From the NCBI GenBank assembly GCA_005772945.1, contig SXIE01000476.1:1-22847 (forward strand): a DNA stretch of 22,847 nucleotides. Direction: 5' to 3'. The position numbers and the translations under genes are program-made. The notes under the pieces were generated by a model. The model saw nothing but the letters and a program-made list of their open reading frames with translations. It did no database searches and was not told where the DNA came from. Shown in pieces: positions 14,279 through 21,562 of the stretch. Each line of letters begins with the position of its first letter. The first letter of the stretch is position 1. Source of the stretch: Pseudomonadota bacterium (GTDB lineage: Bacteria > Myxococcota > UBA9042 > PHBI01).

Positions 14279-16867
14279 ATGGCGATGAAACCCGAAGAGC
14301 TTCCGATCTATCGCTACGAGCAGGACATCGTCCGCGCGCTCACCGATCACCGCGTGCTGGTCCTCGAAGGGCCGACCGGCTCGGGCAAGACGACGCAGCT
14401 ACCGAAGATCCTGCAGCGCGCGATGGTCACCGACGGCGTCATCGGCATCACGCAGCCGCGCCGCATCGCGGCTGTCTCGGTCGCCTGGCGCGTGGCCGAC
14501 GAGCTCGGCGTGCAGTGCGGCACCAGCGTCGGCTACGCCATCCGCTTCGACGATCAGACGTCGTCGGAGACGCGCATCAAGATCATGACCGACGGGATCC
14601 TCTTGCAGGAGGCGCGGTCGGATCCGGAGTTCTCGCGTTACGCCGTCATCGTCGTCGACGAGGCGCACGAGCGGACGCTCAACATCGACGTCACGCTCGG
14701 GCTGCTGCACCGCGCGCTGAGCCGGCGCCCCGATCTGCGCGTCGTCGTCGCCTCGGCGACGCTGCAGCCGCTGCTCTTTCAGAAGTACTTCCAGTCGGTC
14801 GTGCCCGACGTGCCGGTCGTGTCGATCGACGCCCGTCCGTACCCGGTCGAGATCGTCTATCGGCCGGCGCGCTCCGAGGACGACGACGCGATCATCGACG
14901 CGGCCGCCGAGGAGATCACCGCGATCGTCCAGAGCGGTCAGCCCGGCCACATCCTCACGTTCCTGGCCGGCGAAGCGGCGATCAAGCACGTCTATGATCG
15001 CCTCCTCTACGCGAAGCTGCCGCGCGAGGTGGCGTTGCTCCCGCTCTATGGCAAGCTCACGCGCGCCGAGCAGGAGCGGGTCTTCGACGAGCTGCCGACC
15101 GAGCGTGGTCGCAAGGTCGTCCTCGCGACGAACATCGCCGAGACGAGCATCACCGTCCCCGGCGTGTGCTTCGTGGTCGACTCGGGGCTCGCCAAGGTGC
15201 CGCGCTTCAATTCGCGGACCGGCATGTCGACGCTCTTCGAGGAGGGGATCTCGAAGGCCTCGGCCGATCAGCGCGCGGGTCGCGCGGGCCGCACCTCGCC
15301 GGGGCGCTGCATCCGCCTCTATTCAAAGAAGCAGTACCTCAACCGACCCGATTTCACCGACGAGGAGATCCTGCGCCTCGACCTCACCGAGGTGGTCCTG
15401 CGCCTCATCGATCTCGGCGTCAAAGACGTCGAGACGTTCCCGCTCCCGACGCCGCCCAAGCGCCGCGCGATCGAGGCCGCGCTGGCGATGCTGCAGAGCA
15501 TGAACGCCATCGATCGCCACCGCGAGGTGACGCCCATCGGGCGCAAGATGATGGCCTTCCCGCTCTCGCCGCCGCTCGCGCGCATGGTCGTCGAGGCGAT
15601 CGAGCGCTACCCCCGCGCCATCGACCCGGTGCTCATGGTCGCGGCGTTTCTCTCGGCGCACTCGCCCTACCTCTATCCGCAGGGCGAGGAGGCCGAGGCG
15701 CGCCGCGCGCAGGCGGTCCTGGCGCAGCCCACCGGCGACGCGATGACCGCGGTCGCCACGCTCTCGCGCTACCTCGCGACGGGCGGTCCAGAGGGGTTCT
15801 GCAAGCTCCACTACCTCGACCCCGACGTGATGGCCTTCATCAAGAAGGCGCACCGGCAACTGCGCGACATCGCGACCGACCTCGGGGTCGAGATCGGCCC
15901 GACCGAGCCGCGCATCGAGGCCGACGCGGTGCTTTCGGCGCTGGTCGTGCGCTGCGTCGCCACGGGTTTCGCGCACCAGATTCTGCGCGCCCACGGTCGC
16001 GTCTACCAGTCGGGTGCAGGCGACACCTCGGCCGGCGAGGCCGTGTCGATCCATCCGTCGAGCTCGCTCTTCGGCGCGCGCGCGCAGTACATCGTGGCGA
16101 CCGAGGTCGTCATCAGCACGCGCGCCTATGCCCGCAACTGCACGGCGCTCCGCCCCGAGGTGGTGGCCGACGTGGCGCCCGAGCTCGCGCGCGCCTGGCA
16201 CATCACGGTCGCGCGCAAGAAGAAGTCCGACGCCGTGTCGCTCCCGAAGGAGGCGGTCCCGCAGACGATCCTGGTGGCCGGTGTGCACCTGGGCGTCGAG
16301 GACAAGCGCGGCAAGATCCTGGTGGCGATCGAGGTTCGCGACGCGGCGCGGCTTGCGCGCGCGGATCTGGCCAATGTGCCGCGTCCGTTTCTCGCGATGA
16401 AGGCCGAGCTGCGCGCCGCGGGCGGCGGGATCTGGGGACGACCGATGGCGCTGGCGAAGTGGCTCGCGCTGCTGCCGCACCTGCCGCTGACGACGACCGA
16501 GGCGCCCGTGGTCGGCGATCTGCCGGTCGGCGCGCTGCTCGAGATCGACCGCAACCTTCATACGCTGGCGCGCTTTGTCGGGCGCGTGCTCGAGCCGGTC
16601 GCCATCTCGCGCGGGCGCCAAGCCGGCTGGGTGGCGCTCGTGTCGAACGGCGAGGGCGGTTTCTGGTTCGAGCTCGTCGCGGACTGGGGCGACGTCGTCG
16701 ACACCACGCTCGGCGCGCTGCGCGATCTCCACGCCGCCTTGCCCGCGACCGATCCGCTCGCGCTCGCGGCGGACAAGCTCATCGAGGATCTCGAAGCCCG
16801 CCAGAGCCTGGTCGAAGAGGCCTACGGGCTGGCCAAGCGGCTCGGCGGCGGGTCGCGCCAGGGGTAG
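14279..16867 (+). CDS. DEAH-box ATP-dependent RNA helicase (HrpA/DHX-like)
   Basis: The 862-residue product from ATG 14279 has a full set of superfamily 2 DEAH motifs: Walker A GPTGSGKTTQ (31-40), QPRRIAAVSVA, DEAH (127-130), SAT (159-161), TNIAETSITVPG (284-295) and QRAGRAGR (331-338). A helicase-associated HA2 region (about 380-520) follows, and then an OB-like segment with VYQSGAGDTSAGEAVSIHPSS. Such enzymes unwind RNA or RNA-protein complexes. It lacks the very long tail of E. coli HrpA (about 1300 residues); its last 180 residues are not recognised. The start overlaps no homologous sequence upstream and sits 4 bp after the HelD stop, so co-transcription and probable translational coupling follow. 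Confidence 0.92.
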   Translation: MAMKPEELPIYRYEQDIVRALTDHRVLVLEGPTGSGKTTQLPKILQRAMVTDGVIGITQPRRIAAVSVAWRVADELGVQCGTSVGYAIRFDDQTSSETRIKIMTDGILLQEARSDPEFSRYAVIVVDEAHERTLNIDVTLGLLHRALSRRPDLRVVVASATLQPLLFQKYFQSVVPDVPVVSIDARPYPVEIVYRPARSEDDDAIIDAAAEEITAIVQSGQPGHILTFLAGEAAIKHVYDRLLYAKLPREVALLPLYGKLTRAEQERVFDELPTERGRKVVLATNIAETSITVPGVCFVVDSGLAKVPRFNSRTGMSTLFEEGISKASADQRAGRAGRTSPGRCIRLYSKKQYLNRPDFTDEEILRLDLTEVVLRLIDLGVKDVETFPLPTPPKRRAIEAALAMLQSMNAIDRHREVTPIGRKMMAFPLSPPLARMVVEAIERYPRAIDPVLMVAAFLSAHSPYLYPQGEEAEARRAQAVLAQPTGDAMTAVATLSRYLATGGPEGFCKLHYLDPDVMAFIKKAHRQLRDIATDLGVEIGPTEPRIEADAVLSALVVRCVATGFAHQILRAHGRVYQSGAGDTSAGEAVSIHPSSSLFGARAQYIVATEVVISTRAYARNCTALRPEVVADVAPELARAWHITVARKKKSDAVSLPKEAVPQTILVAGVHLGVEDKRGKILVAIEVRDAARLARADLANVPRPFLAMKAELRAAGGGIWGRPMALAKWLALLPHLPLTTTEAPVVGDLPVGALLEIDRNLHTLARFVGRVLEPVAISRGRQAGWVALVSNGEGGFWFELVADWGDVVDTTLGALRDLHAALPATDPLALAADKLIEDLEARQSLVEEAYGLAKRLGGGSRQG

Positions 16868-16874
16868 GATCGCG

Positions 16875-16889
16875 CCCGATCCGGTCGGG
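16875..16889. terminator. Weak hairpin between convergent genes
   Basis: CCCGA and TCGGG form a 5-bp stem with a 5-nt loop in the 36-bp gap between the DEAH helicase stop (plus) and the metalloprotease-like lipoprotein stop (minus). No T-tract is present on either strand, so it would be at best a rho-assisted or bidirectional structure. Confidence 0.2.
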
Positions 16890-16903
16890 GTGCCGCCCTG
16901 CGC

Positions 16904-19900
16904 TCATTCAGTCAGCAGCTCGAACGCGACGATCTCGGTGAAGTCGTATTTGGCCATGTTGCGCACTTTGTCCATGATGGACAGCTGCTTGAGGCCCCAG
17001 GTGCCGGGGGCGGACCCGACGGGCAGGACGACGACGAGCGTGTATTCGGTCCACGCGGTCGGGTCGCCGTCGAAGAACATCGAGTGGAAGTTCGCGTGGT
17101 AGTGGTAGTCGGAGTGGAGTAGGCCCTGCGGGTCGACGAGCGAGTAGTACACCTGCCCGACGCCGGATTTGTCGTCGCGGGCCTGGTAGACGATCGTGAC
17201 GATGGTCTCGCCGTTGGGTGCCTCGGGGTGAGTCGGCTCGGCGCTGACGAGGATCTTGTGGGTCCCTTCGACGGGGTCGTCGTTGAGAGATACCTCGGGC
17301 GCGGTGAGGTCGGGGTCGCTCGTCACGATCGGGACGGTGAGCAGCGGCTTGTGTTGGGGCGAGTTCGAGAAACGCTGGTCGCCGATGTTCCCGGCCAGGT
17401 CGTACATCATCAGGAAGGGGAGCCCATAGGTGGCGGTCGGCCAGAACTGCGAGATGACGTAGTCGATGCTGGCAGTCTGGGTCTCGGGATCGACGTCGCC
17501 CCATTGCCCCATGCTGTAACGGTCGGCGAGCTCGGGGGTCGTGAGGGACGCATGGACCGGCGTGCCCGCGGGCATGCCCCGATTTTCGACGTACTGCCAA
17601 CTCGCGTGGATCCGCTGAACCGGATGCTCGACGCCGTTCTCGACGTAGACGTCGTCGAAGCGACTGAGCGTGAGCGAGCCAGGGACGTAGCGCGGGGCGA
17701 TGAGGTCCTCGAGCGGGTTGTCGAGATACATGCGCCAGCCGTAGTCGTGCACGCCCTCCATGCGCTGGTTGCCCACGCTGTCGCTCATGACGATCTGGTC
17801 GGTGCGCCAGAGCCCGGCCTTGGCGTATTTGCTGATGTTCACGGTGCCGCGGAGAACCGATCCGGCGGCGTCCTGCGGGCCGAGCCAGAGGTCTACGAAC
17901 GTTCCGATTTCGCTGAAGAGCCGAAGGTGCCCGGCTGCGGCGCCGCCGAACGTCTCGTCGGTGAGGGCCAGGCCGACCTCGATCGTCACGACCTTGTCGT
18001 CCTCGGGGGCGCCCTCGACGCGGATGTCGATGCGGTTGATCTTTCCCGGGTACGTGTAGTCCGGAAAGAGGTTCAGCACCTGGAACGTGAGGTCCGCCTG
18101 GATCATCGCGAGGTAGACGTTGCCGTGCATGATGCGGTCGCGGATGAACTCGTATTTGGGGAGCGAGCGCGAACGCAGCGCGTCCGGGTTCATGATGAAG
18201 TAGGAGAGCGACTCGGCCATGTCCTCGTTCGGGTTCTTTTTGTGGGCGTAAGCCGAGACGAACTCGGTCTGCTGCGTGGTCGACCAGCCGTCGGGATCGT
18301 CGGGATCGGGGTACCATCCGCCGAGCGTCATCCACTCCTGCCTAAGCCCGTCCGAGAAGACGTAAGACCAGAGGAAGTGCGACTTCTCGTGGATGAGGAG
18401 GCGGTGCACATAGTCGGTGTCCACGGAGTTGAAGCCCGACTCCATGAACTCGACGTAGCCCTCCGTTCCCAGGACGCTCGGCAGCGCCCAGGCGACGGCG
18501 GGCGCCTCGCGATACCAGGGGTGAGGCATGCCGTCCTTGCGCCGCACGAGGTATTTGAGGCCCGTGATCGCGTGGTAGCCCTTGGGCATCTCCTCGAAGG
18601 TGGAGATGATCGCCACGAGCTCGGCTGGATGGAACGGCTGGAAGCTGTCGGCGTCCTCGGCGGTGATGAGGGCCGTGAGCGCCGCGTAGTCGGGGATGAC
18701 GGTCGTGCAGCCAAAACGTGTCGTCAGGATCTTCTCGACGGCGGCGAGGTCGGTGCCGTCGCGCGTGACGAAGCGGGCCAGCGCGTGGTGGAGGCGCTTC
18801 GAGTAGAAGTTCCCCTTGAGGCCGCCCAGGAGCACGAGCTTGGGCGCCGCGTAGACCAGCGTCGCGGCGGCGAGTCGGACGCTGGCGCCGGCCTCGGAGA
18901 AGTCCATCTCGAGGTCGCCGGCCAGGTCGTCTTCGGTCAGCGTCCACTTCGTCGGCTTGAACGTTTGCGGGCCGCCTGGCCAGCGGGTTGCCTGGGGGAT
19001 GGTCTTCATCGTCTCGAGGAAGCGATAGGCGTCCTCCTGGTTCCAGGGGAGCTCCTCGTCCGAGAGGATGATGTTGTAGTCGTAGAGGAGGGTGTCGGCC
19101 GTCGCGAGATCGGGGACCGGCACCGCTTGACCGAGGAACTGGATGTCGTGCGGCTTGTTGATGTAGGCCGTCTGCTCCGAGCCGGCGCGGCTGAGATCCT
19201 GCTCCCAATGGTACGTGAAGAGGTCGTTCGCGAGGGCGCCGGTCTCGAAGTCGATCGAGGGCGCGGGCCAGCTACCCAGGGTGCCGTCGGCCACGACGAG
19301 CGCTTTGGTCGGCGGCGTCGCGAGGCCGGTGCCTTCGACCTTGAGGAAGTAGTCGCCCGCCGGCATGTCGCTGAAGGCATACGCATCCCCGTCAGCGACC
19401 ACCTTGGAGGTGAGGTATCGGTCGTTGCCGAGGATGACGGTCGCCGTGCGCCCGGCCGGGATCCCGCGTACGACGCCGCTGAAGCGCGCGTCCGGGATGA
19501 TGAGGGCCCGGTTCGCGACGCACGTCGGTGGGGCGGCAGGGTTGTTCGCGCAGGTGGCGAAGGTCAGGCTCCCGCAGCCGCCGTTGTCGACGCTGCACTC
19601 GTCGATGTCGGAGCAGGTCGGGGCGCGGCCGACGCCGTTCGAGCAGGTCGCGTGCGCGGGCGCGCCGCAGCCGCCGTTGTCGGTTGCGCAGGCGTCGATC
19701 GGGGTGCAGGTCGGGGCCGTCCCCAGACCGTCGGCGCAGGCGATGTGGGCGGGGTTGCCGCAGCCGCCGTTGTCGGTCGCGCAGGCGTCGACCGGCGGCG
19801 CTACCTCCGGGGTGCCGTCGGGCGGCGGCGCAGTGTCGTCGGGCGGCGGCGTCGTGTAGTCGGGCGGCGTGGCGTCCGTCGTCGTCGTCGTGGTGTCCTC

Positions 19901-20197
19901 CGGCGGTGTCGTCGTGGCGTCCTCCGGCGGTGTCGTGGTGTCGACCGGCGGCGGCGTGGTGTCCTCCGGCGGTGTCGTCGTGGCGTCCTCCGGCGGTGTC
20001 GTGGTGTCGACCGGCGGCGGCGTGGTGTCGACCGGCGTCGGCGTGGTGTCGACCGGCGTCGGCGTGGTGTCGACCGGCGTCGGCGTGGTGTCGACCGGCG
20101 GCGGCGTGGTGTCCGCTGCGATGTCGAGAGGCGCCTGCTCGGTTCCGTCGCAGGCCAAAAGAAACGACGCGACGAACGCAACATGTAGTGTGCGCAC
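16904..20197 (-). CDS. Metalloprotease-like lipoprotein with Pro/Thr linker and EGF-like modules
   Basis: The 1097-residue product starts at GTG 20197, fixed by GGAGGA 4 nt upstream and by the signal peptide that follows (lipobox LLAC, Cys16). Residues about 24-138 are a Pro/Thr/Asp linker made of short repeats. Residues 139-226 hold three EGF-like modules (DACATDNGGCG type), each with four rather than six cysteines. A carboxypeptidase-regulatory-like beta domain follows (about 230-305). In the centre, LLIHEKSHFLWSYVF carries HExxH (603-607), and EDMAES (658-663) follows about 55 residues later, the layout of a gluzincin zinc peptidase with Glu as third ligand. The C-terminal third is beta-rich and ends with a domain containing DDKSGVGQVYYSLVDPQG and LSIMDKVRNMAKYDF. 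I infer an envelope-anchored, surface-exposed zinc protease; the family is not recognised. A palindromic operator-like site lies upstream. Confidence 0.8.
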   Translation of the reverse strand: MRTLHVAFVASFLLACDGTEQAPLDIAADTTPPPVDTTPTPVDTTPTPVDTTPTPVDTTPPPVDTTTPPEDATTTPPEDTTPPPVDTTTPPEDATTTPPEDTTTTTTDATPPDYTTPPPDDTAPPPDGTPEVAPPVDACATDNGGCGNPAHIACADGLGTAPTCTPIDACATDNGGCGAPAHATCSNGVGRAPTCSDIDECSVDNGGCGSLTFATCANNPAAPPTCVANRALIIPDARFSGVVRGIPAGRTATVILGNDRYLTSKVVADGDAYAFSDMPAGDYFLKVEGTGLATPPTKALVVADGTLGSWPAPSIDFETGALANDLFTYHWEQDLSRAGSEQTAYINKPHDIQFLGQAVPVPDLATADTLLYDYNIILSDEELPWNQEDAYRFLETMKTIPQATRWPGGPQTFKPTKWTLTEDDLAGDLEMDFSEAGASVRLAAATLVYAAPKLVLLGGLKGNFYSKRLHHALARFVTRDGTDLAAVEKILTTRFGCTTVIPDYAALTALITAEDADSFQPFHPAELVAIISTFEEMPKGYHAITGLKYLVRRKDGMPHPWYREAPAVAWALPSVLGTEGYVEFMESGFNSVDTDYVHRLLIHEKSHFLWSYVFSDGLRQEWMTLGGWYPDPDDPDGWSTTQQTEFVSAYAHKKNPNEDMAESLSYFIMNPDALRSRSLPKYEFIRDRIMHGNVYLAMIQADLTFQVLNLFPDYTYPGKINRIDIRVEGAPEDDKVVTIEVGLALTDETFGGAAAGHLRLFSEIGTFVDLWLGPQDAAGSVLRGTVNISKYAKAGLWRTDQIVMSDSVGNQRMEGVHDYGWRMYLDNPLEDLIAPRYVPGSLTLSRFDDVYVENGVEHPVQRIHASWQYVENRGMPAGTPVHASLTTPELADRYSMGQWGDVDPETQTASIDYVISQFWPTATYGLPFLMMYDLAGNIGDQRFSNSPQHKPLLTVPIVTSDPDLTAPEVSLNDDPVEGTHKILVSAEPTHPEAPNGETIVTIVYQARDDKSGVGQVYYSLVDPQGLLHSDYHYHANFHSMFFDGDPTAWTEYTLVVVLPVGSAPGTWGLKQLSIMDKVRNMAKYDFTEIVAFELLTE
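19509..19795 (-). repeat. Three EGF-like coding repeats in the metalloprotease-like lipoprotein
   Basis: Three consecutive modules with the pattern D-x-C-x-x-DNGGCG, then C, then PTC are encoded here, about 30 residues apart. The DNA motif for DNGGCG (GCAGCCGCCGTTGTCG on the plus strand) recurs almost unchanged. Each module shows only four cysteines, fewer than canonical EGF domains. Confidence 0.7.
19896..20027. repeat. 66-bp tandem repeat, two copies, Pro/Thr linker
   Basis: Two 66-bp units (19896-19961 and 19962-20027) encode a 22-residue Pro/Thr/Glu/Asp block each. They adjoin the 21-bp array to the right. Unit lengths are multiples of three, so copy-number change would keep the frame. 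Confidence 0.8.
20020..20110. repeat. 21-bp tandem repeats encoding DTTPTPV-type units
   Basis: Four consecutive 21-bp units, each containing GCGTGGTGTCGACCGGCG on the plus strand, encode seven-residue Asp-Thr-Thr-Pro-x-Pro-Val units. Near identity at DNA level points to recent slippage or unequal exchange. Confidence 0.8.
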
Positions 20198-20201
20198 GAC
20201 G

Positions 20202-20207
20202 TCCTCC
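20202..20207 (-). promoter_or_regulatory. Ribosome binding site supporting a GTG start
   Basis: GGAGGA on the minus strand is 4 nt upstream of GTG 20197, matching the start that gives a clean lipoprotein signal peptide. Confidence 0.75.
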
Positions 20208-20224
20208 CCGCGTTCGCGGTCTGT

Positions 20225-20243
20225 TGTCCGGTGCCCTTGGACA
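20225..20243. other. Inverted repeat in leader of the metalloprotease-like gene
   Basis: TGTCC and GGACA arms are separated by 9 nt in the 5' leader of the minus-strand gene. It could be a small operator or an RNA hairpin; a 5-bp arm is close to what chance gives. Confidence 0.25.
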
Positions 20244-20283
20244 TCGGATCATCGCGTCGAGAACGTGAGAAAATTCAGTGACA

Positions 20284-20297
20284 TTGATCGCGATCAA
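20284..20297. promoter_or_regulatory. FNR/CRP-family-like palindromic site (TTGAT-N4-ATCAA)
   Basis: A perfect 14-bp palindrome, TTGATCGCGATCAA, lies in the 122-bp gap upstream of the metalloprotease-like lipoprotein start (about 87 bp from the GTG). It matches the known FNR/Anr/Dnr consensus exactly. On the minus strand its first half (TTGATC) could also serve as a -35 box, with AT-rich AATTTT about 16 nt downstream as a weak -10. The regulator is not in the window, so the assignment rests on motif and position only. Confidence 0.5.
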
Positions 20298-20319
20298 GGC
20301 GTCGCGCCGCGCTCCACTC

Positions 20320-21507
20320 TCACAGCGCGAGGACGAAGTACTTCAGGATCCGCCCCATGTCCTCGGTCGCCTGCTCCTCGTTGTGGAACGACGTGAAGAC
20401 GACGCGGCCGCCCTTGCCGGGCCCGGGCTTGAACGACACGATCAGCGGCACGGTGTGTCCGTCGTCGCCGAGGTCGCCGGTGACGTGCGTCGTGACGTCG
20501 CTCGAGGTGGCCTCGATGAACGCCCACGTCCCGTAGTTGAACGCGATCGAGACGGTCGCCTTGCCGAGCGCGGCGGCGAGCGCGGGGTCGGTGACCGTCC
20601 CGGTGTAGGTCCCCGCGAGCCCGTATTTGGGACCGGTTTCCTTGGCCGGGTTCGTGTCGGTGCCGTGGAAGTCGATGGCGCTCGGGAAGGCCGGGTCCTC
20701 GTACGCGTAGGCCCAGTCGGAGGCGTAGAACGAACCGCCCGCCATCACGAAGTCGCGCAGATGGTCGGAGATGGTCGGGTCCGCGTCGACCATCGCGTCG
20801 ATACGCTTCGAGCAGTTGAGGAAGATGATGTCGAAATCGGCCATCGCCGTGGGGCTGGCGAGGAACGCCGCGCCGTCGCTGAACTCGCCGCCCGTGTCGG
20901 AGAAGTCGGTGTGGGCAAAGCCGAGCTGGTCGAGGAACTCGCCGATCCTGTCGTGGGTACCCTCGACGACCGCGATCCGCGCGGAGTTGGCGCCGAAGCA
21001 GCGCTTCTCGCCGGCGCCCGAGATGTCCTTGGTCTGGCCGGCGACGATCTGCACGACGAAGCTGGTTTCGTACGAGCCCTTGGTGACGCGGACGGTTACG
21101 GTGCCGGACGGGATGTCCGTGAGCGTGTAGGCGCCGGCGGGGCCGCTTTGCGTCGCGGCGTGGACGCTCTCGCCGTTGCACCCGATCGCGTCGACCGAGA
21201 TGGTCGCGTCGGCGACGTACTCGAGGCCGCTCGGGGCGCAGACGACGCCCTTGAGCGTGCCGAAGCCGCACGGGCCTTCGGTCTCGGCGGGCATGGTCTC
21301 GGCCGGGGTGATGAGCTCGCCGGCGGAGGTCTCGGTGGGATTCGCGGTCGCGTCCGCGAGCACCTCGACGAGCGTTTCGTCAAGCGTCGCTTCGGCGACC
21401 ATGGTCGCATCGGCGCTGGCGTCGCCGCCGGTTCCGGCGCCGCCGTCGTCGGCGCACCCAGGGAGGAAGACGAGTGCGAGCGCGAAGCGGGTCGAACGGA
21501 AACGCAT
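20320..21507 (-). CDS. Lipoprotein with regulatory-like beta domain and amidotransferase-like (ThuA-type) domain
   Basis: From ATG 21507 the product has 395 residues, with a lipoprotein signal peptide (FALALVFLPGC). ATG 21519 is an alternative start, and neither has a clear ribosome binding site. An acidic Ala/Thr/Glu linker (about 20-75) leads to a carboxypeptidase-regulatory-like beta domain (about 80-155; GTLKGVVCAPSG to SGPAGAYTLTDIPSGTVTVRV). The remainder begins ARIAVVEGTHDRIGEFLDQLGF and contains FDIIFLNCS and LRDFVMAGGSFYASDWAY. This alternating strand/helix pattern resembles class I glutamine amidotransferase-like or ThuA-like folds, which often bind or process sugars. No catalytic triad can be assigned. 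It shares strand and lipoprotein character with the metalloprotease-like gene 122 bp downstream, although the palindromic site suggests the latter has its own promoter. Confidence 0.75.
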   Translation of the reverse strand: MRFRSTRFALALVFLPGCADDGGAGTGGDASADATMVAEATLDETLVEVLADATANPTETSAGELITPAETMPAETEGPCGFGTLKGVVCAPSGLEYVADATISVDAIGCNGESVHAATQSGPAGAYTLTDIPSGTVTVRVTKGSYETSFVVQIVAGQTKDISGAGEKRCFGANSARIAVVEGTHDRIGEFLDQLGFAHTDFSDTGGEFSDGAAFLASPTAMADFDIIFLNCSKRIDAMVDADPTISDHLRDFVMAGGSFYASDWAYAYEDPAFPSAIDFHGTDTNPAKETGPKYGLAGTYTGTVTDPALAAALGKATVSIAFNYGTWAFIEATSSDVTTHVTGDLGDDGHTVPLIVSFKPGPGKGGRVVFTSFHNEEQATEDMGRILKYFVLAL

Positions 21508-21562
21508 GCACGAGCGCATAGCAATACGCGGAGGCCGCTTCAAGCAGCGTCGAGCCGCCGCG

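Noticed and set aside
19896..20110. Non-coding satellite or CRISPR-like repeat
   Set aside because: The repeats are in frame within a lipoprotein gene and encode a Pro/Thr stalk.
19869..20396. Plus-strand Val/Ser/Gly-rich ORF across the stalk repeats
   Set aside because: It is the mirror of the Pro/Thr repeats and has no protein-like start region or ribosome binding site.
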